Below, piece by piece: positions 18,566 to 26,955 of a stretch of DNA of 64,000 bases. Made by a program: the position numbers and the translations under genes. The stretch is from Aquabacter sediminis (lineage in GTDB: Bacteria; Pseudomonadota; Alphaproteobacteria; Rhizobiales; Xanthobacteraceae): NCBI RefSeq assembly GCF_028863665.1, contig NZ_JARBFX010000002.1, forward strand, positions 62,001-126,000. Reading direction: 5' to 3'. Each line of letters begins with the position of its first letter. Within the stretch, counting starts at the first letter, position 1. The notes beneath the pieces are model-generated. The model was not told the origin of the DNA. It was given only the letters and a program-made list of their open reading frames with translations, and made no database searches.

Positions 18566-18976
18566 TCACTCGCCGGGCGTCCAGGCGGAATAGTCGCCGG
18601 TCACGCGCGGACGGGCGCGGCCCGCCAGCACGGAGCCCTTGGGGCGATAGGCGGCCGGGGTGCCGGTGAGATTGCGGTGGTGCGGCTTTTCCCAGGACCG
18701 GGGAACGTAGGTTTCCTCGGTGGGGGGCACGTCGGTGCGGTGGTGAATCCAGCCATACCAGCCGGAGGGAATGGAGCTGGCCTCGGCATAGCCGTTATAG
18801 ATCACCCAGCGCCGCTCGAAGCCGAGGGTCGGGTCGATGGCGCCGTTGCGGGTGCGGAAATAGCGGTTGCCGAACTCGTCCTGGCCCACGAACTCGCCGA
18901 AGCGGCGGGTCCACAGGGCCGTGCCGATGGTCTGCTTGTTCCACCAGGTGAAAATAGAAACCAGCAACTCTTTCAC
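18566..18976 (-). CDS. NADH:ubiquinone oxidoreductase accessory subunit, NDUFA12/B17.2 family
   Basis: An accessory subunit of respiratory complex I shared by mitochondria and alphaproteobacteria; it binds at the peripheral/membrane arm junction. 136 residues from a GTG at 18976, with GAGG about nine bases upstream. The frame is open further upstream, but only from this codon does the protein match family starts (VKELLVSIFTWWN). Seen: GEFVGQDEFGNRYFR, RRWVIYNGYAEAS, and IPSGWYGWIHHRTDVPP, all diagnostic. The main nuo genes are not in the window, as is usual for this subunit. Confidence 0.92.
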   Translation of the reverse strand: MKELLVSIFTWWNKQTIGTALWTRRFGEFVGQDEFGNRYFRTRNGAIDPTLGFERRWVIYNGYAEASSIPSGWYGWIHHRTDVPPTEETYVPRSWEKPHHRNLTGTPAAYRPKGSVLAGRARPRVTGDYSAWTPGE

Positions 18977-19419
18977 GGTCCGCGCCTCGCTCGATTTCGG
19001 GTCGGAACATGCCATTCCCGCGCCCGGGTGTCCACGCCTTCTCGACAGGGGGGCGGACGTCAGCCACCGGCGGCTCGCTCCACCACCCCAGGACCATCGC
19101 AAGGGTCACTCATTTTCTAGTTATAGTTGTATTTATAGTTACGCACACGCATAGATCTGACATACTCGCCTCGCGGCTCGGCCGTTCACCAGGGAGGGAG
19201 CGGGGCAAACGTGAAGACAGTCACAGAGGGGAGCGGCCCCGAATTGGCGCCCAGGGGCTTGGTGGGCCAGCTGACTTCCACACCTCACTCCCACACCTCG
19301 CTCCCCCTGCCCACGTCCAGGCGCTTCCCGTGTGGCCGTCATGGTCGGCGGACGAAAACTCAATCCTGATGAATGCGATGCCTCGAACGCCGCCCAACAT
19401 CCAATCGGAGGGACTGACG
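18977..19419. promoter_or_regulatory. Intergenic region with AT-rich promoter-like core
   Basis: 443 bases between the divergent NDUFA12-like gene and the unknown gene at 19420. Positions about 19109-19150 are strongly AT-rich against a GC-rich background. They hold two direct copies of TTATAGTT (19121-19128 and 19133-19140), each containing a -10-like TATAGTT. I see no gene here; longer open frames crossing it lack a ribosome-binding site. Confidence 0.45.
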
Positions 19420-20289
19420 ATGACCGACGCCACTGACATGATCGACGCCGCTTTCGAGGCTTTCAGCGAGAATGCGAACAGCATCGGAACGCAGGTGGCC
19501 GCCGCCATGCTGGGCAACCGCATCCGCGCCATCCTGACCACGACGCCAGCTTTGGCGCCCCAGCTGGTCGCGCGAATCCCCGCCAATGATCTGTCGCTCG
19601 GGGAGCGGGGGAAGAACAGAACCGTTCTCCTGGCCTATCGGGCCGCTTTTTCTGGATTGCGAGATGCTTTTTACGATCTCGTCCAGGCGGAGGACGTGGC
19701 CTCGGCGCAGGCCATTATCGCCGCAGCCAAGGGCGGCGATTCGCTTCTTGGCGCCGCCTTTGAAGCGGAAGTGGCCTATGAGGCCGGGCAGAGCCCCACC
19801 GACCTGCTGGCCAACCGCTACCCTGCAACCGAAGCCGGCATCGATGCGGCCATTGCCGCCTATGCCAAGATCATCGACCCGGCTCAGGTCGCGCCTCCGC
19901 GGATATATCCGGCGTCGCCCGCAGCGGCGGCAAGCGACCTCGCCTTTGCCATCGGCAACATCCTCGCCGCGAAACCCGCCTTGATCGACACGCTCATGGG
20001 CAAGATGCCCAGTTATGATCAGATGATGGCTCAGATGGACCTCAACAATACGGACGCAGCGAATAGCAACGCCTTCATTCAAAAAGGCCGCGGCATGCTT
20101 CAGGGCATCGCTGTCGGTTTCGTGACCCTTTGCGAGTCGAACGACAAGAACGATGCCCAGATGCTCTACGACAAGGTCAAGGCAATGACCCCGGACAAGT
20201 GGGCCGCCGAGTTCGATAATTGGCTGAAGCTGAATTTCCACAAGGGCGTTGCCGAATGGCTGGCTATTGCCGGCGAAGTGAAAAATTGA
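19420..20289 (+). CDS. Unrecognised 289-residue protein
   Basis: I do not recognise this family. The start is well supported by GGAGG seven bases upstream of the ATG at 19420, and the frame closes at TGA. The protein is Ala-rich, mostly helical in character, without a signal peptide or membrane segment, so probably cytoplasmic. Features: an N-terminal acidic helix (residues 1-30), a helical middle, a Pro-rich turn (IYPASPAAAAS, about 167-177), a Met-rich segment (LMGKMPSYDQMMAQMDL), and a Trp-containing C-terminus (DKWAAEFDNWLKLN). Codon use is a little less GC-extreme than its neighbours. The AT-rich promoter upstream suggests its own regulation. Confidence 0.7.
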   Translation: MTDATDMIDAAFEAFSENANSIGTQVAAAMLGNRIRAILTTTPALAPQLVARIPANDLSLGERGKNRTVLLAYRAAFSGLRDAFYDLVQAEDVASAQAIIAAAKGGDSLLGAAFEAEVAYEAGQSPTDLLANRYPATEAGIDAAIAAYAKIIDPAQVAPPRIYPASPAAAASDLAFAIGNILAAKPALIDTLMGKMPSYDQMMAQMDLNNTDAANSNAFIQKGRGMLQGIAVGFVTLCESNDKNDAQMLYDKVKAMTPDKWAAEFDNWLKLNFHKGVAEWLAIAGEVKN

Positions 20290-20405
20290 TCGAGGCTTCC
20301 GCTCGCACAGGTGCCGAACAGCAGATCAGAGCGTGGCCCGCCGCCTGGCGGCGGACCTTCTTGCCCAAACGCTGTGGGAACGGATTGGGTCGGACGCCAA
20401 GGAGG

Positions 20406-21473
20406 CTAAGGCACGATCAAAGTCACCACATACACGAAGAACAGCACCAGATGCACCATTCCGGTCAAGGTATTGGTCTTGCCGGTGCCGAAGTTCACCA
20501 CCGACAGCAGCAGCGCCAGGAGCAATTGCACCCGGTCCTCCTGGTCGAGGCCCAGCACGATAGGGCGGTCCAGCAGGAATGAGATGGCCACCATGGCGGG
20601 CATGGTCAGGCCGATGGTGGCCAGCGCCGAGCCCAGCGCGGTGTTGACCGCCCGCTGCAATTCGTTGTTTCGCGCCGCGCGGATGGCGGTGATGGTCTCC
20701 GGCAAGAGCAGCATGGCCACCACGACGGCGCCGATCACCGCGTCCGGGTCCGCCAGGTTCAGCGGCAGGATGAGACGCTCGACGCCGGCCGCCACATGGT
20801 CCGACAGCATCACCACGCCCATCAGGCTCACCAGCAGGAAGGTGATGGCCTTCAGGGTCTGCCGGCCGGTGGGCCGCTCGTCCTCGTCGCTGTCCCCGTC
20901 CAGGTAATCCAGCCGGTAGCGCACGGTCTGCATGAAGAGGAAGGAGAGATAGAGCAGCACCACGCCCACCATGATGAGGGCGATCAGCACCGGATTGGCC
21001 GTTCCCGTCATGCCGGCGGAGGTCTCGCCGGGCAGGATGAGCCCGATGACCGAGATGGAGATGATGACCGACAGGAACCCGGTCACCCCCTGCTGCTGCA
21101 CCCCCTGCTGGAAATGGCGCAGGCTTCCCAGAAGCAGGCAGATGCCCACCACGCCGGTCAAAACGAACATGACCGTGGAGAGCACGGCCTCGCGGGCAAG
21201 GGTCGGGTTGTTGCTCCCATTGAGCATCAGGGAGGCGAGGACCGACACCTCGATAAGGGTGACCGAAAAGGTCAGCACCAGCGTCCCGTAGGGCTGTCCC
21301 AGCCGGGCCGAGATGCGCTCGGCATGCTTCACCGCCGAGAAGGATGAGCCCAGCAGCAAACCGGTGGCCAGCAAGGCGGCCGCGTCAGAGAATGGCAGGC
21401 GCAGGATGGGGCCGGCCAAGGCAAGCCCCACCGCCGAGAGCGGCAGCACATAGGCGTAGGCCGGAACGGCCAT
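20406..21473 (-). CDS. chaA: Ca2+/H+ (cation/proton) antiporter, ChaA-like
   Basis: An inner-membrane CaCA-superfamily exchanger of 355 residues (E. coli ChaA is 366). Seen: two homologous halves, each with an acidic alpha-repeat. These are GQPYGTLVLTFSVTLIEVSVLASLM in the first (near 59-83, longer run not quoted in full) and VVAMLLLPETITAIRAA in the second. An acidic cytoplasmic loop (DGDSDEDERPTG) separates them, as in ChaA. About eleven hydrophobic helices are present. It exports Ca2+ or Na+/K+ in exchange for protons, mainly at alkaline pH in E. coli. The agmatinase-like gene lies just upstream on the same strand with a 15-base gap. Confidence 0.85.
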   Translation of the reverse strand: MAVPAYAYVLPLSAVGLALAGPILRLPFSDAAALLATGLLLGSSFSAVKHAERISARLGQPYGTLVLTFSVTLIEVSVLASLMLNGSNNPTLAREAVLSTVMFVLTGVVGICLLLGSLRHFQQGVQQQGVTGFLSVIISISVIGLILPGETSAGMTGTANPVLIALIMVGVVLLYLSFLFMQTVRYRLDYLDGDSDEDERPTGRQTLKAITFLLVSLMGVVMLSDHVAAGVERLILPLNLADPDAVIGAVVVAMLLLPETITAIRAARNNELQRAVNTALGSALATIGLTMPAMVAISFLLDRPIVLGLDQEDRVQLLLALLLSVVNFGTGKTNTLTGMVHLVLFFVYVVTLIVP

Positions 21474-21488
21474 GGGGGGCGCTCCGGC

Positions 21489-22472
21489 CTAAAGGGAGAT
21501 GTCGAAGCCCTTGGCCTTCCGGTCGGCGAGCAGGCACAGATAGCAGGCCGCCAGGCTCGCCCCCGCCAGCGCCGTGACTTCCGCATGGTCGTAGGGCGGC
21601 GAGACCTCCACCACGTCGAAGCCCTTCAGGTTGAGCCCGCCGAACTGGCGCAGGATGGAGATGGCCTCGCGGCTGGTGAGGCCGCCGCACACGGGCGTGC
21701 CGGTGCCGGGCGCGAAGGCGGGGTCCAGCGCATCAATGTCGAAGGAGACATAGACCGGGGCGTCCCCCACCCGCTCGATCACCCGCCGCGCCACCTCGCG
21801 GGGGCCCAGCTCGCCGGCCGTGAAGCCGTCGATGATGTCGATGCCGTAGGTCTGCGGGGCGTGGGTGCGAATGCCCACCTGCACCGAGCGGTCCACACGG
21901 ATCAGGCCGTCCTTCACCGCGCGGGTGATCATGGTGCCGTGGTCCACCCGCTCGCCGTCATCGTCCCAGGTGTCCTGGTGGGCGTCGAACTGGATCAGGG
22001 CCACCGGCTCGCCGAGCTTGGCCACCAGGGATTTCAGCACCGGATAGGTGAGGAAATGGTCGCCGCCCAGCGTCACCAGATGGGTGCCGCGGGCATGGTG
22101 CTGGGCCGCCTGCGCCTCGATGGCGGCGGGGATGGCATGGGCGATGCCATAGTCGAACACGCAATCCCCCGCATCGGCCACGTCGAGCCGGGCGAAGGGG
22201 TCGAAGCCGAAGGGGTAATAGGGATCGCCGTCGAGAATGGTGGAGGCGGCGCGCAGGGCCCGAGGCCCGAAGCGGGTGCCGGGCCGGTTGGAGACGGTCA
22301 CGTCCAGCGGGATGCCCCACACCACCGCCTCGGCCCCGCCGCCATCCTTGGCATAGCGCCGCCGCAGGAAGGAGGCCGCGCCGGAATAGTTGGGCTCCAT
22401 GGATTGGCCGAACCGGAAGGACGCATCAAGCGCACGGTCGACCGGACGCGGGAACAGGGGATCAGCGCTCAT
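21489..22472 (-). CDS. speB: Ureohydrolase: agmatinase-like (arginase superfamily)
   Basis: A binuclear-manganese ureohydrolase of 327 residues, expected to hydrolyse agmatine (or a guanidino compound) to putrescine and urea. Seen: the three metal-binding blocks GGDHF (first His), DAHQDTWDD (the usual DAHxD with Gln in place of Ser/Thr), and SFDIDALDPAFAPGTG. RPGTRFGPRALR near residue 65 is the substrate-loop signature of agmatinases. The ATG at 22472 is preferred; a GTG three codons upstream is also possible. Guanidinobutyrase or guanidinopropionase activity is an open alternative because these share all blocks. Confidence 0.85.
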   Translation of the reverse strand: MSADPLFPRPVDRALDASFRFGQSMEPNYSGAASFLRRRYAKDGGGAEAVVWGIPLDVTVSNRPGTRFGPRALRAASTILDGDPYYPFGFDPFARLDVADAGDCVFDYGIAHAIPAAIEAQAAQHHARGTHLVTLGGDHFLTYPVLKSLVAKLGEPVALIQFDAHQDTWDDDGERVDHGTMITRAVKDGLIRVDRSVQVGIRTHAPQTYGIDIIDGFTAGELGPREVARRVIERVGDAPVYVSFDIDALDPAFAPGTGTPVCGGLTSREAISILRQFGGLNLKGFDVVEVSPPYDHAEVTALAGASLAACYLCLLADRKAKGFDISL

Positions 22473-22602
22473 CACACTCACTCTGCCTAGCCGCGAGCAA
22501 CCGCAGCACGTGTCGCCGCCGCCGACTTAGCCTTTCCCGCCGACACAGGGCAAGAGCGACGCAAGGTTAAGCGTGGCCGGAGTAATCCACGCCTGTGCGC
22601 GC

Positions 22603-23700
22603 TCAGATGGCGTATTCGCCCGTCTGGTGGGCCTTGGGCGGCCGGCAATCCACGGCGCCGCCGGCGGAGGGGAACAGCCGCGCGCGGTCGAAGCGCACCG
22701 ACACCTTGGTGCCCGCGGGAACGCGCACTGCCGGCGTCACATTGGCCTCCACGAGGCCCCCGCCCACTTCCACTTCCAGGAGGCGGGTGGCGCCATGGCG
22801 GCGGAAGCCCCGCACCACGCCGTCGGCGCCCGGCGTACCCGCCATGGAGACGGTGATGTCGTGCGGGCGCACAAAGAGGAGACCCGGCCCGTCCGGCACC
22901 ATTTCGATGGGCGCGGCCACCACGTCGCCGCCGGCGCGCACCAGCCCTTCCCCTACCGTCACCGGCAGGCGGCTGGAGGCGCCCATGAAGCCGAACACGT
23001 CGGGGGTGGCGGGGCGGTCATAGACATCGTCCGGCGTGCCCACCTGCTCGATGCGCCCTTGGCTCATGACCACCACGCGGTCGGCCAGTTCCAATGCCTC
23101 TTCCTGGTCGTGGGTGACGAACAAGGTGGTGTGGCCGGTCTGGTCGTGCAGGGCCCGCAGCCAGGCGCGCAACTCCTTGCGCACGAGGGCATCGAGCGCC
23201 CCGAAGGGTTCGTCCAGCAGCAGCACCTTCGGCTCGATGGCGAGCGCCCGGGCGAGCGCCACGCGCTGGCGCTGGCCGCCGGACAATTGGGCCGGGAAGC
23301 GGCCGCCATAGCCCTCCAGCTGCACGAGCGCGAGAAGTTCCTCCACCCGGCGGCGGATCTCCGCTTCCGGCGGGCGGGTCGCGCGGGAGCGGGAGCGCAG
23401 GCCATAGGCGATATTGTCAGCAACGCTCATGTGGCGGAACAGGGCATATTGCTGGAACACGAAGCCGATGCCGCGAAAGCGCACCGGCACCTGCGCCGCA
23501 TCCACGCCGTCGAACAAGATGTGGCCGGTGTCCAGTTGCTCCAGCCCCGCCACCGCCCGCAGCAAGGTGGTCTTGCCCGAACCGGAGGGGCCCAGCAGGG
23601 CCACCAGCTCGCCGTGCTCGATCTTCAGCGAGATGCCCGACAGGGCGCGATGGGGCCCGAAGGTCTTCACCGCGTCTTCAATCGTCACCGCGACCGTCAT
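22603..23700 (-). CDS. cysA: Sulfate/thiosulfate-type ABC importer ATP-binding protein (CysA-like)
   Basis: A 365-residue ATPase of the CysA/MalK class. Seen: Walker [10 protein letters not shown], the Q-loop [11 protein letters not shown], signature [15 protein letters not shown], Walker [13 protein letters not shown], switch His in VTHDQEEA, and a C-terminal TOBE-like beta domain (from about 235) with [30 protein letters not shown] is characteristic of CysA. The ATG at 23700 was chosen over a frame start at 23736. No cysT, cysW or sulfate-binding-protein gene adjoins it, so it either serves a permease encoded elsewhere or has another substrate such as molybdate or spermidine. Confidence 0.82.
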   Translation of the reverse strand: MTVAVTIEDAVKTFGPHRALSGISLKIEHGELVALLGPSGSGKTTLLRAVAGLEQLDTGHILFDGVDAAQVPVRFRGIGFVFQQYALFRHMSVADNIAYGLRSRSRATRPPEAEIRRRVEELLALVQLEGYGGRFPAQLSGGQRQRVALARALAIEPKVLLLDEPFGALDALVRKELRAWLRALHDQTGHTTLFVTHDQEEALELADRVVVMSQGRIEQVGTPDDVYDRPATPDVFGFMGASSRLPVTVGEGLVRAGGDVVAAPIEMVPDGPGLLFVRPHDITVSMAGTPGADGVVRGFRRHGATRLLEVEVGGGLVEANVTPAVRVPAGTKVSVRFDRARLFPSAGGAVDCRPPKAHQTGEYAI

Positions 23701-23807
23701 GATCCGTCCCGTCAAGAAGCGCTCAGGCCGCGCCAAGGGGGCGCTGCGTCACCGGCTCAAGCCGGCCTTATGCCATGAACAGGCGGCGGGGCAAACGCTT
23801 GGCCGCC

Positions 23808-25307
23808 TCAGCGGGTCAGCGCGCGGCCGTAGAACACCACCTTGCCGGTAGGGGTGGCAAGGCTCAGGCCGGCCGGCTCCAGCGTCACCTGAAGCGTGCC
23901 AGCCATCAGCCCGGCGCGGTCCACCGCGCCGAGTGCTCCGGCAGGGCAGCGTCCCGCCGTGGTGAAGCTGCACACGGCGCGGGTGCCGTGGGTGTGGGAC
24001 ACCAGCCACATGCGATAGACCATGCCCTCCGGCGGCGGCGCATCCAGATGGCGGACCACCACGTCGCCGGCTTCTGGGTCCAGGGCCAGCACCATCTGGG
24101 GGTGGGGCGAGGAGCGCAGGGGGGCGAAGACATCGGGCAGCGGCGGCTGGCGGTGCATTTCCCGATAGGCCAGCGCCCCGCCCCCGATGAGCCCCGCCAC
24201 CAGCAGGAGCCCCGTGGTCAGCCGCCAGGGGTTGCCGCCTTCGGACGGCGCCTCAGCCGGCGGGGCCGCGCCGGCCTCGCGACCCGTCGGCGCGGGGCGA
24301 TCCAGCACGATGTCGAATGGCCCGCGCGGCGGCACCGGCGCGAGCGGCTCCGTGGCGACGGGCGCTTCGGGAGGCGTATCGGCGGGTGCTTCGGCAGGTG
24401 CTTCGGCAGGCGGCTCTGCGGTCGCCCCCCCGGCCGGCACCGTCAGGGGTGCAGCGGGCCGCGACTCCTCCTCGGCCGGTATTGCCGAAAGCGAGGGCGA
24501 AACGAGAATCGGCGTCGCCGCCCCCTCCCCCGCTTCCGCGACCGCCTCGCGCCCGACCTTCCCCTCGTCGTGAGGGAAGGCGTGGTTCGGCGTTGCGGCG
24601 CTGTCCGGCTCCGACCCGGAGCCCGGTCCATCGGAGGATGCCACACCCGCCCGCCCCTGCTCGGCCGGGACAACAGGCCCGGCCGCCACGGGGTCTGCGG
24701 CCGGAAGCTGCGGACCATCCGGGAGCGGTGGGCCGGCCGACGTGTCCGTCGGCGCCAAGGGCGCCACAAGGGACGGGTCCAGAGGTGGCTCGCCCGGCAT
24801 CTCGGGCGCAGGCGCGGCGGACGACTCTTGTGCCGGTCCGTCACCGGGTGCGCTGGCCTCGGGACGGCTGGAGGCGGCCCCTTCCATCGGCACGCCCGCC
24901 TGCCCGTCCGCGCGGAACCGCTCGGGCGGCACATCGGGCGTTGCCTCGGGCGCGGGCGTATCCATGCCCGGCAGGGGAGGCTCGACCGGTGTGCCGTCTT
25001 CTGCGCCGGGCGGGCCGGCCGGTTCCTTGCCGGCCTCGTCAGGCGCGTCCAGGGCCGCCGCAGCCTCCTCGACCTCCGGTGTCGGCACGGGCAGCGCCGC
25101 CAGCAGATCGTCCCACAGGTCGGCGGGCGGGCGCACGGCGGGCGACAGGGCGTGGAGAGGCGCGAGGCGCTCCTCCCACAGATGGACCAGGGCGGCAAAG
25201 TCCAGATCTTCCGCACGGCGTGCACGCGCCTCGGCACGCTCGGGGCCATCCAGCGTGCCCAACACGAACGTGGCCGCAAGGCGCCGGGGATCGTCCATGG
25301 CCATCAT
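23808..25307 (-). CDS. Membrane anti-sigma factor (RskA-like) with long Pro/Ala/Glu linker
   Basis: Predicted to hold the adjacent ECF sigma factor inactive at the membrane. 499 residues, about twice the usual ~230-260. Order seen: an N-terminal anti-sigma domain (about 1-78, with RRLAATFVLGTLDGPERAEA), and a ~280-residue Pro/Ala/Glu/Gly-rich, apparently disordered linker (about 79-358). One transmembrane helix follows (about 363-381, LTTGLLLVAGLIGGGALAY), then a periplasmic RskA-C domain with VYRMWLVSH and a Cys pair (CSF...GRC). Its ATG overlaps the sigma-gene stop as ATGA, so the two are translationally coupled. The usual release mechanism is stepwise proteolysis, but nothing here shows the trigger. 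Confidence 0.85.
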   Translation of the reverse strand: MMAMDDPRRLAATFVLGTLDGPERAEARARRAEDLDFAALVHLWEERLAPLHALSPAVRPPADLWDDLLAALPVPTPEVEEAAAALDAPDEAGKEPAGPPGAEDGTPVEPPLPGMDTPAPEATPDVPPERFRADGQAGVPMEGAASSRPEASAPGDGPAQESSAAPAPEMPGEPPLDPSLVAPLAPTDTSAGPPLPDGPQLPAADPVAAGPVVPAEQGRAGVASSDGPGSGSEPDSAATPNHAFPHDEGKVGREAVAEAGEGAATPILVSPSLSAIPAEEESRPAAPLTVPAGGATAEPPAEAPAEAPADTPPEAPVATEPLAPVPPRGPFDIVLDRPAPTGREAGAAPPAEAPSEGGNPWRLTTGLLLVAGLIGGGALAYREMHRQPPLPDVFAPLRSSPHPQMVLALDPEAGDVVVRHLDAPPPEGMVYRMWLVSHTHGTRAVCSFTTAGRCPAGALGAVDRAGLMAGTLQVTLEPAGLSLATPTGKVVFYGRALTR

Positions 25308-25840
25308 GACTGGAGGCACGCGTCGAGTTCGGCCACCGACCGCCAGATCCAGGTGTTCACCGCATGAGGCGGCGCATCCAGATAGATGGACAGGGCATCC
25401 CGGCTCCAGCCATCATAATAGGCCAGCAGCAGCATGCGGCGCCGATCTTCCGGGAGCTGGCCGAGGCAGGTGAGGAGCTTCAGGAGTGCGGGCGTGCGCT
25501 CGGGTCTGGCGAGGGGATCGTCCACATCATCGTCCACGGCGAATGGCTCGAACCCGCTGCCACTCTCGGCGCGGTCGCGTGCGGCATCAAGGGAAAGGGC
25601 GCGCACGCGCGCGGCCATGCGATCCACCAGGCGCTCGGGCGGGGCAAAGGCGGCGGGCTCGGACCAGATCTCCAGATAAAGCGCGCGCACCACGTGGCGC
25701 GCCTGCGCCTCCTCGCGCAGGATCCGAAGGGCGATGCCATAGATGCGCGGCGCGGTGGCGTCATAGAGGACACGCAAGGCGTCCCGGTTGCCGGCCGCCA
25801 CTTGCTCCATCACCCGTTCCGCATCGAAGGGATGGGTCAC
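25304..25840 (-). CDS. ECF-family RNA polymerase sigma factor
   Basis: A 178-residue extracytoplasmic-function sigma factor, most like the SigK/RskA-controlled group. GTG start with GGGAG five bases upstream. Seen: region 2 (AGNRDALRVLYDATAPRIYG, with ILREEAQARHVVRALYLEIW as regions 2.3-2.4), a short acidic linker (AVDDDVDDPLARPE), and region 4 (LGQLPEDRRRMLLLAYYDGWSRDALSIYLDAP as the helix-turn-helix, ending AVNTWIWRS). Region 4 is slightly divergent from the usual VKSRIRR ending. The anti-sigma gene follows with a 4-base overlap. Its target promoters are unknown. Confidence 0.87.
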   Translation of the reverse strand: MTHPFDAERVMEQVAAGNRDALRVLYDATAPRIYGIALRILREEAQARHVVRALYLEIWSEPAAFAPPERLVDRMAARVRALSLDAARDRAESGSGFEPFAVDDDVDDPLARPERTPALLKLLTCLGQLPEDRRRMLLLAYYDGWSRDALSIYLDAPPHAVNTWIWRSVAELDACLQS

Positions 25841-26009
25841 GACACTCCCGTCTGGCGCCCGGCGCCGCTCAAATCCGGTCCGCCCCGTGTGCGCGACGCG
25901 GATCGGACAATCCGACTGTCATACGCGCTGGCGCGCCATGTGCACATGGCAGATGGACCGCGCGCCCCGGTTTTTGGCGGCCCGGTTTTTGAAAGTTGGG
26001 CGCACGCGC

Positions 26010-26405
26010 TCACATGCGCGCGGTCTCGCCATGCCGCCAGGCGAGGCGCCGCTCCAGGCCCTCGCCGTCGGAGGCCCGCTCGCGCTCTCCGGCGGCTTCC
26101 GCCAGTTGCAACTGCGTCTCCGCCTCGTTGAGCACGTCCAGCGCGTCGGAGCGCTGGCCCCGCAAGTCCTGGCAGGACCGCACGAGATTGTCGCGCCGCT
26201 GCCGCGCGGCCGCAGCCACGGGCGGATAGGCGAAATGACGCGGATCGGAGATGCCGGTCCGCGCCTCCTCGGCGGCGATGTCGCGGTCGAGATCGTTCGC
26301 CATGCGCTCGAACTCGCCGATCATCGCATCAATCTGGGACAGGCGCCGACGGGCATCCTCGATCTTGAACCGTTTGGCGCGGATCAGGGGTTCACGCGAC
26401 TTCAT
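26010..26405 (-). CDS. fliJ: FliJ-like flagellar export chaperone
   Basis: A 131-residue, highly charged, all-helical protein forming two antiparallel coiled-coil-like helices. Features are the N-terminal MKSREPLIRAKRFKIEDARRR, IGEFERMANDLDRDIAAEEA, and a turn at SDPRHFAYPPV. This is the look of alphaproteobacterial FliJ, which escorts late flagellar substrates and stimulates the FliI ATPase. The start at 26405 has GGAG about eleven bases upstream. It is divergent from ctrA, an arrangement I know from Rhizobiales, but no fliI gene adjoins it here. Identification rests on residue pattern and context, so other coiled-coil proteins are possible. Confidence 0.62.
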   Translation of the reverse strand: MKSREPLIRAKRFKIEDARRRLSQIDAMIGEFERMANDLDRDIAAEEARTGISDPRHFAYPPVAAAARQRRDNLVRSCQDLRGQRSDALDVLNEAETQLQLAEAAGERERASDGEGLERRLAWRHGETARM

Positions 26406-26955
26406 GGAACGCCATACTCCGAAGTGCATCACTGAACGCTTCGGTCCGCTTTGGACCTGTTGAGCCAGCATGGCGCACACCGGTTGCGCTTTCCTTACCG
26501 CCACCTCCAAGGCGGGGGAAATTTACGGCCACGCTGCGCATGGAAACCAATCGTTTACCGCCTTCATTAATGATGCTTCCACGGTTCGGACGTGGTTCGA
26601 AAAACCTCCGGCGCTGGGGCAATCCTTGCGCCACAGGGGTTTTGAAGACTTCCGATCCCGGTTCGAGGGCGCCGGCAAAGTGTTACCGCGCCAACCCCCC
26701 GGATCAGGAGCGGCGTCCGATATTTCCGGTCTCGGAAGGGAGTGCGACGTTACGGCGGCATGGGGATGAAAAAACGTAAGTGCTTGGAACAGAGTCAGTC
26801 TTCGCGTTCATGCACAAAGTTTTTCAAACCGACTCTTGCCCGCATGAATCCTTGTCGGTTATCGATTCATCATACGTAACGCGAATCACACTGTCTGTCG
26901 GGACCGCGAGGGGCGGCACGCCGCCTTTCGTCTTGGTTCGAGGAAAGGGATTGCC
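26406..26955. promoter_or_regulatory. fliJ-ctrA divergent regulatory region
   Basis: 550 bases with no supported gene and lower GC than either side. The ctrA-proximal part carries the GANTC cluster. The fliJ-proximal part has a CATTAATG palindrome (around 26565-26572). An AAGG(A)-type ribosome-binding site precedes ctrA (AGGAAAGGG before the ATG at 26956). Confidence 0.6.
26792..26887. promoter_or_regulatory. Cluster of five GANTC (CcrM) methylation sites upstream of ctrA
   Basis: GANTC occurs at 26792-26796 (GAGTC), 26831-26835 (GACTC), 26846-26850 (GAATC), 26864-26868 (GATTC) and 26883-26887 (GAATC), 69-164 bases before the ctrA start. In Caulobacter the methylation state of a GANTC site gates one ctrA promoter after replication-fork passage. 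Well under one site would be expected by chance in this length. Confidence 0.7.

Noticed and set aside
25967-25991. Direct repeat CCCGGTTTTTG, 14 bases apart, between the sigma and fliJ-like genes
   Set aside because: Two short copies with no other iteron or terminator structure; likely a local duplication.
26554-26570. CtrA-type TTAA-N7-TTAA box upstream of ctrA
   Set aside because: TTTA and TTAA occur, but with nine bases between them and a mismatched first half, so the spacing and sequence do not fit.
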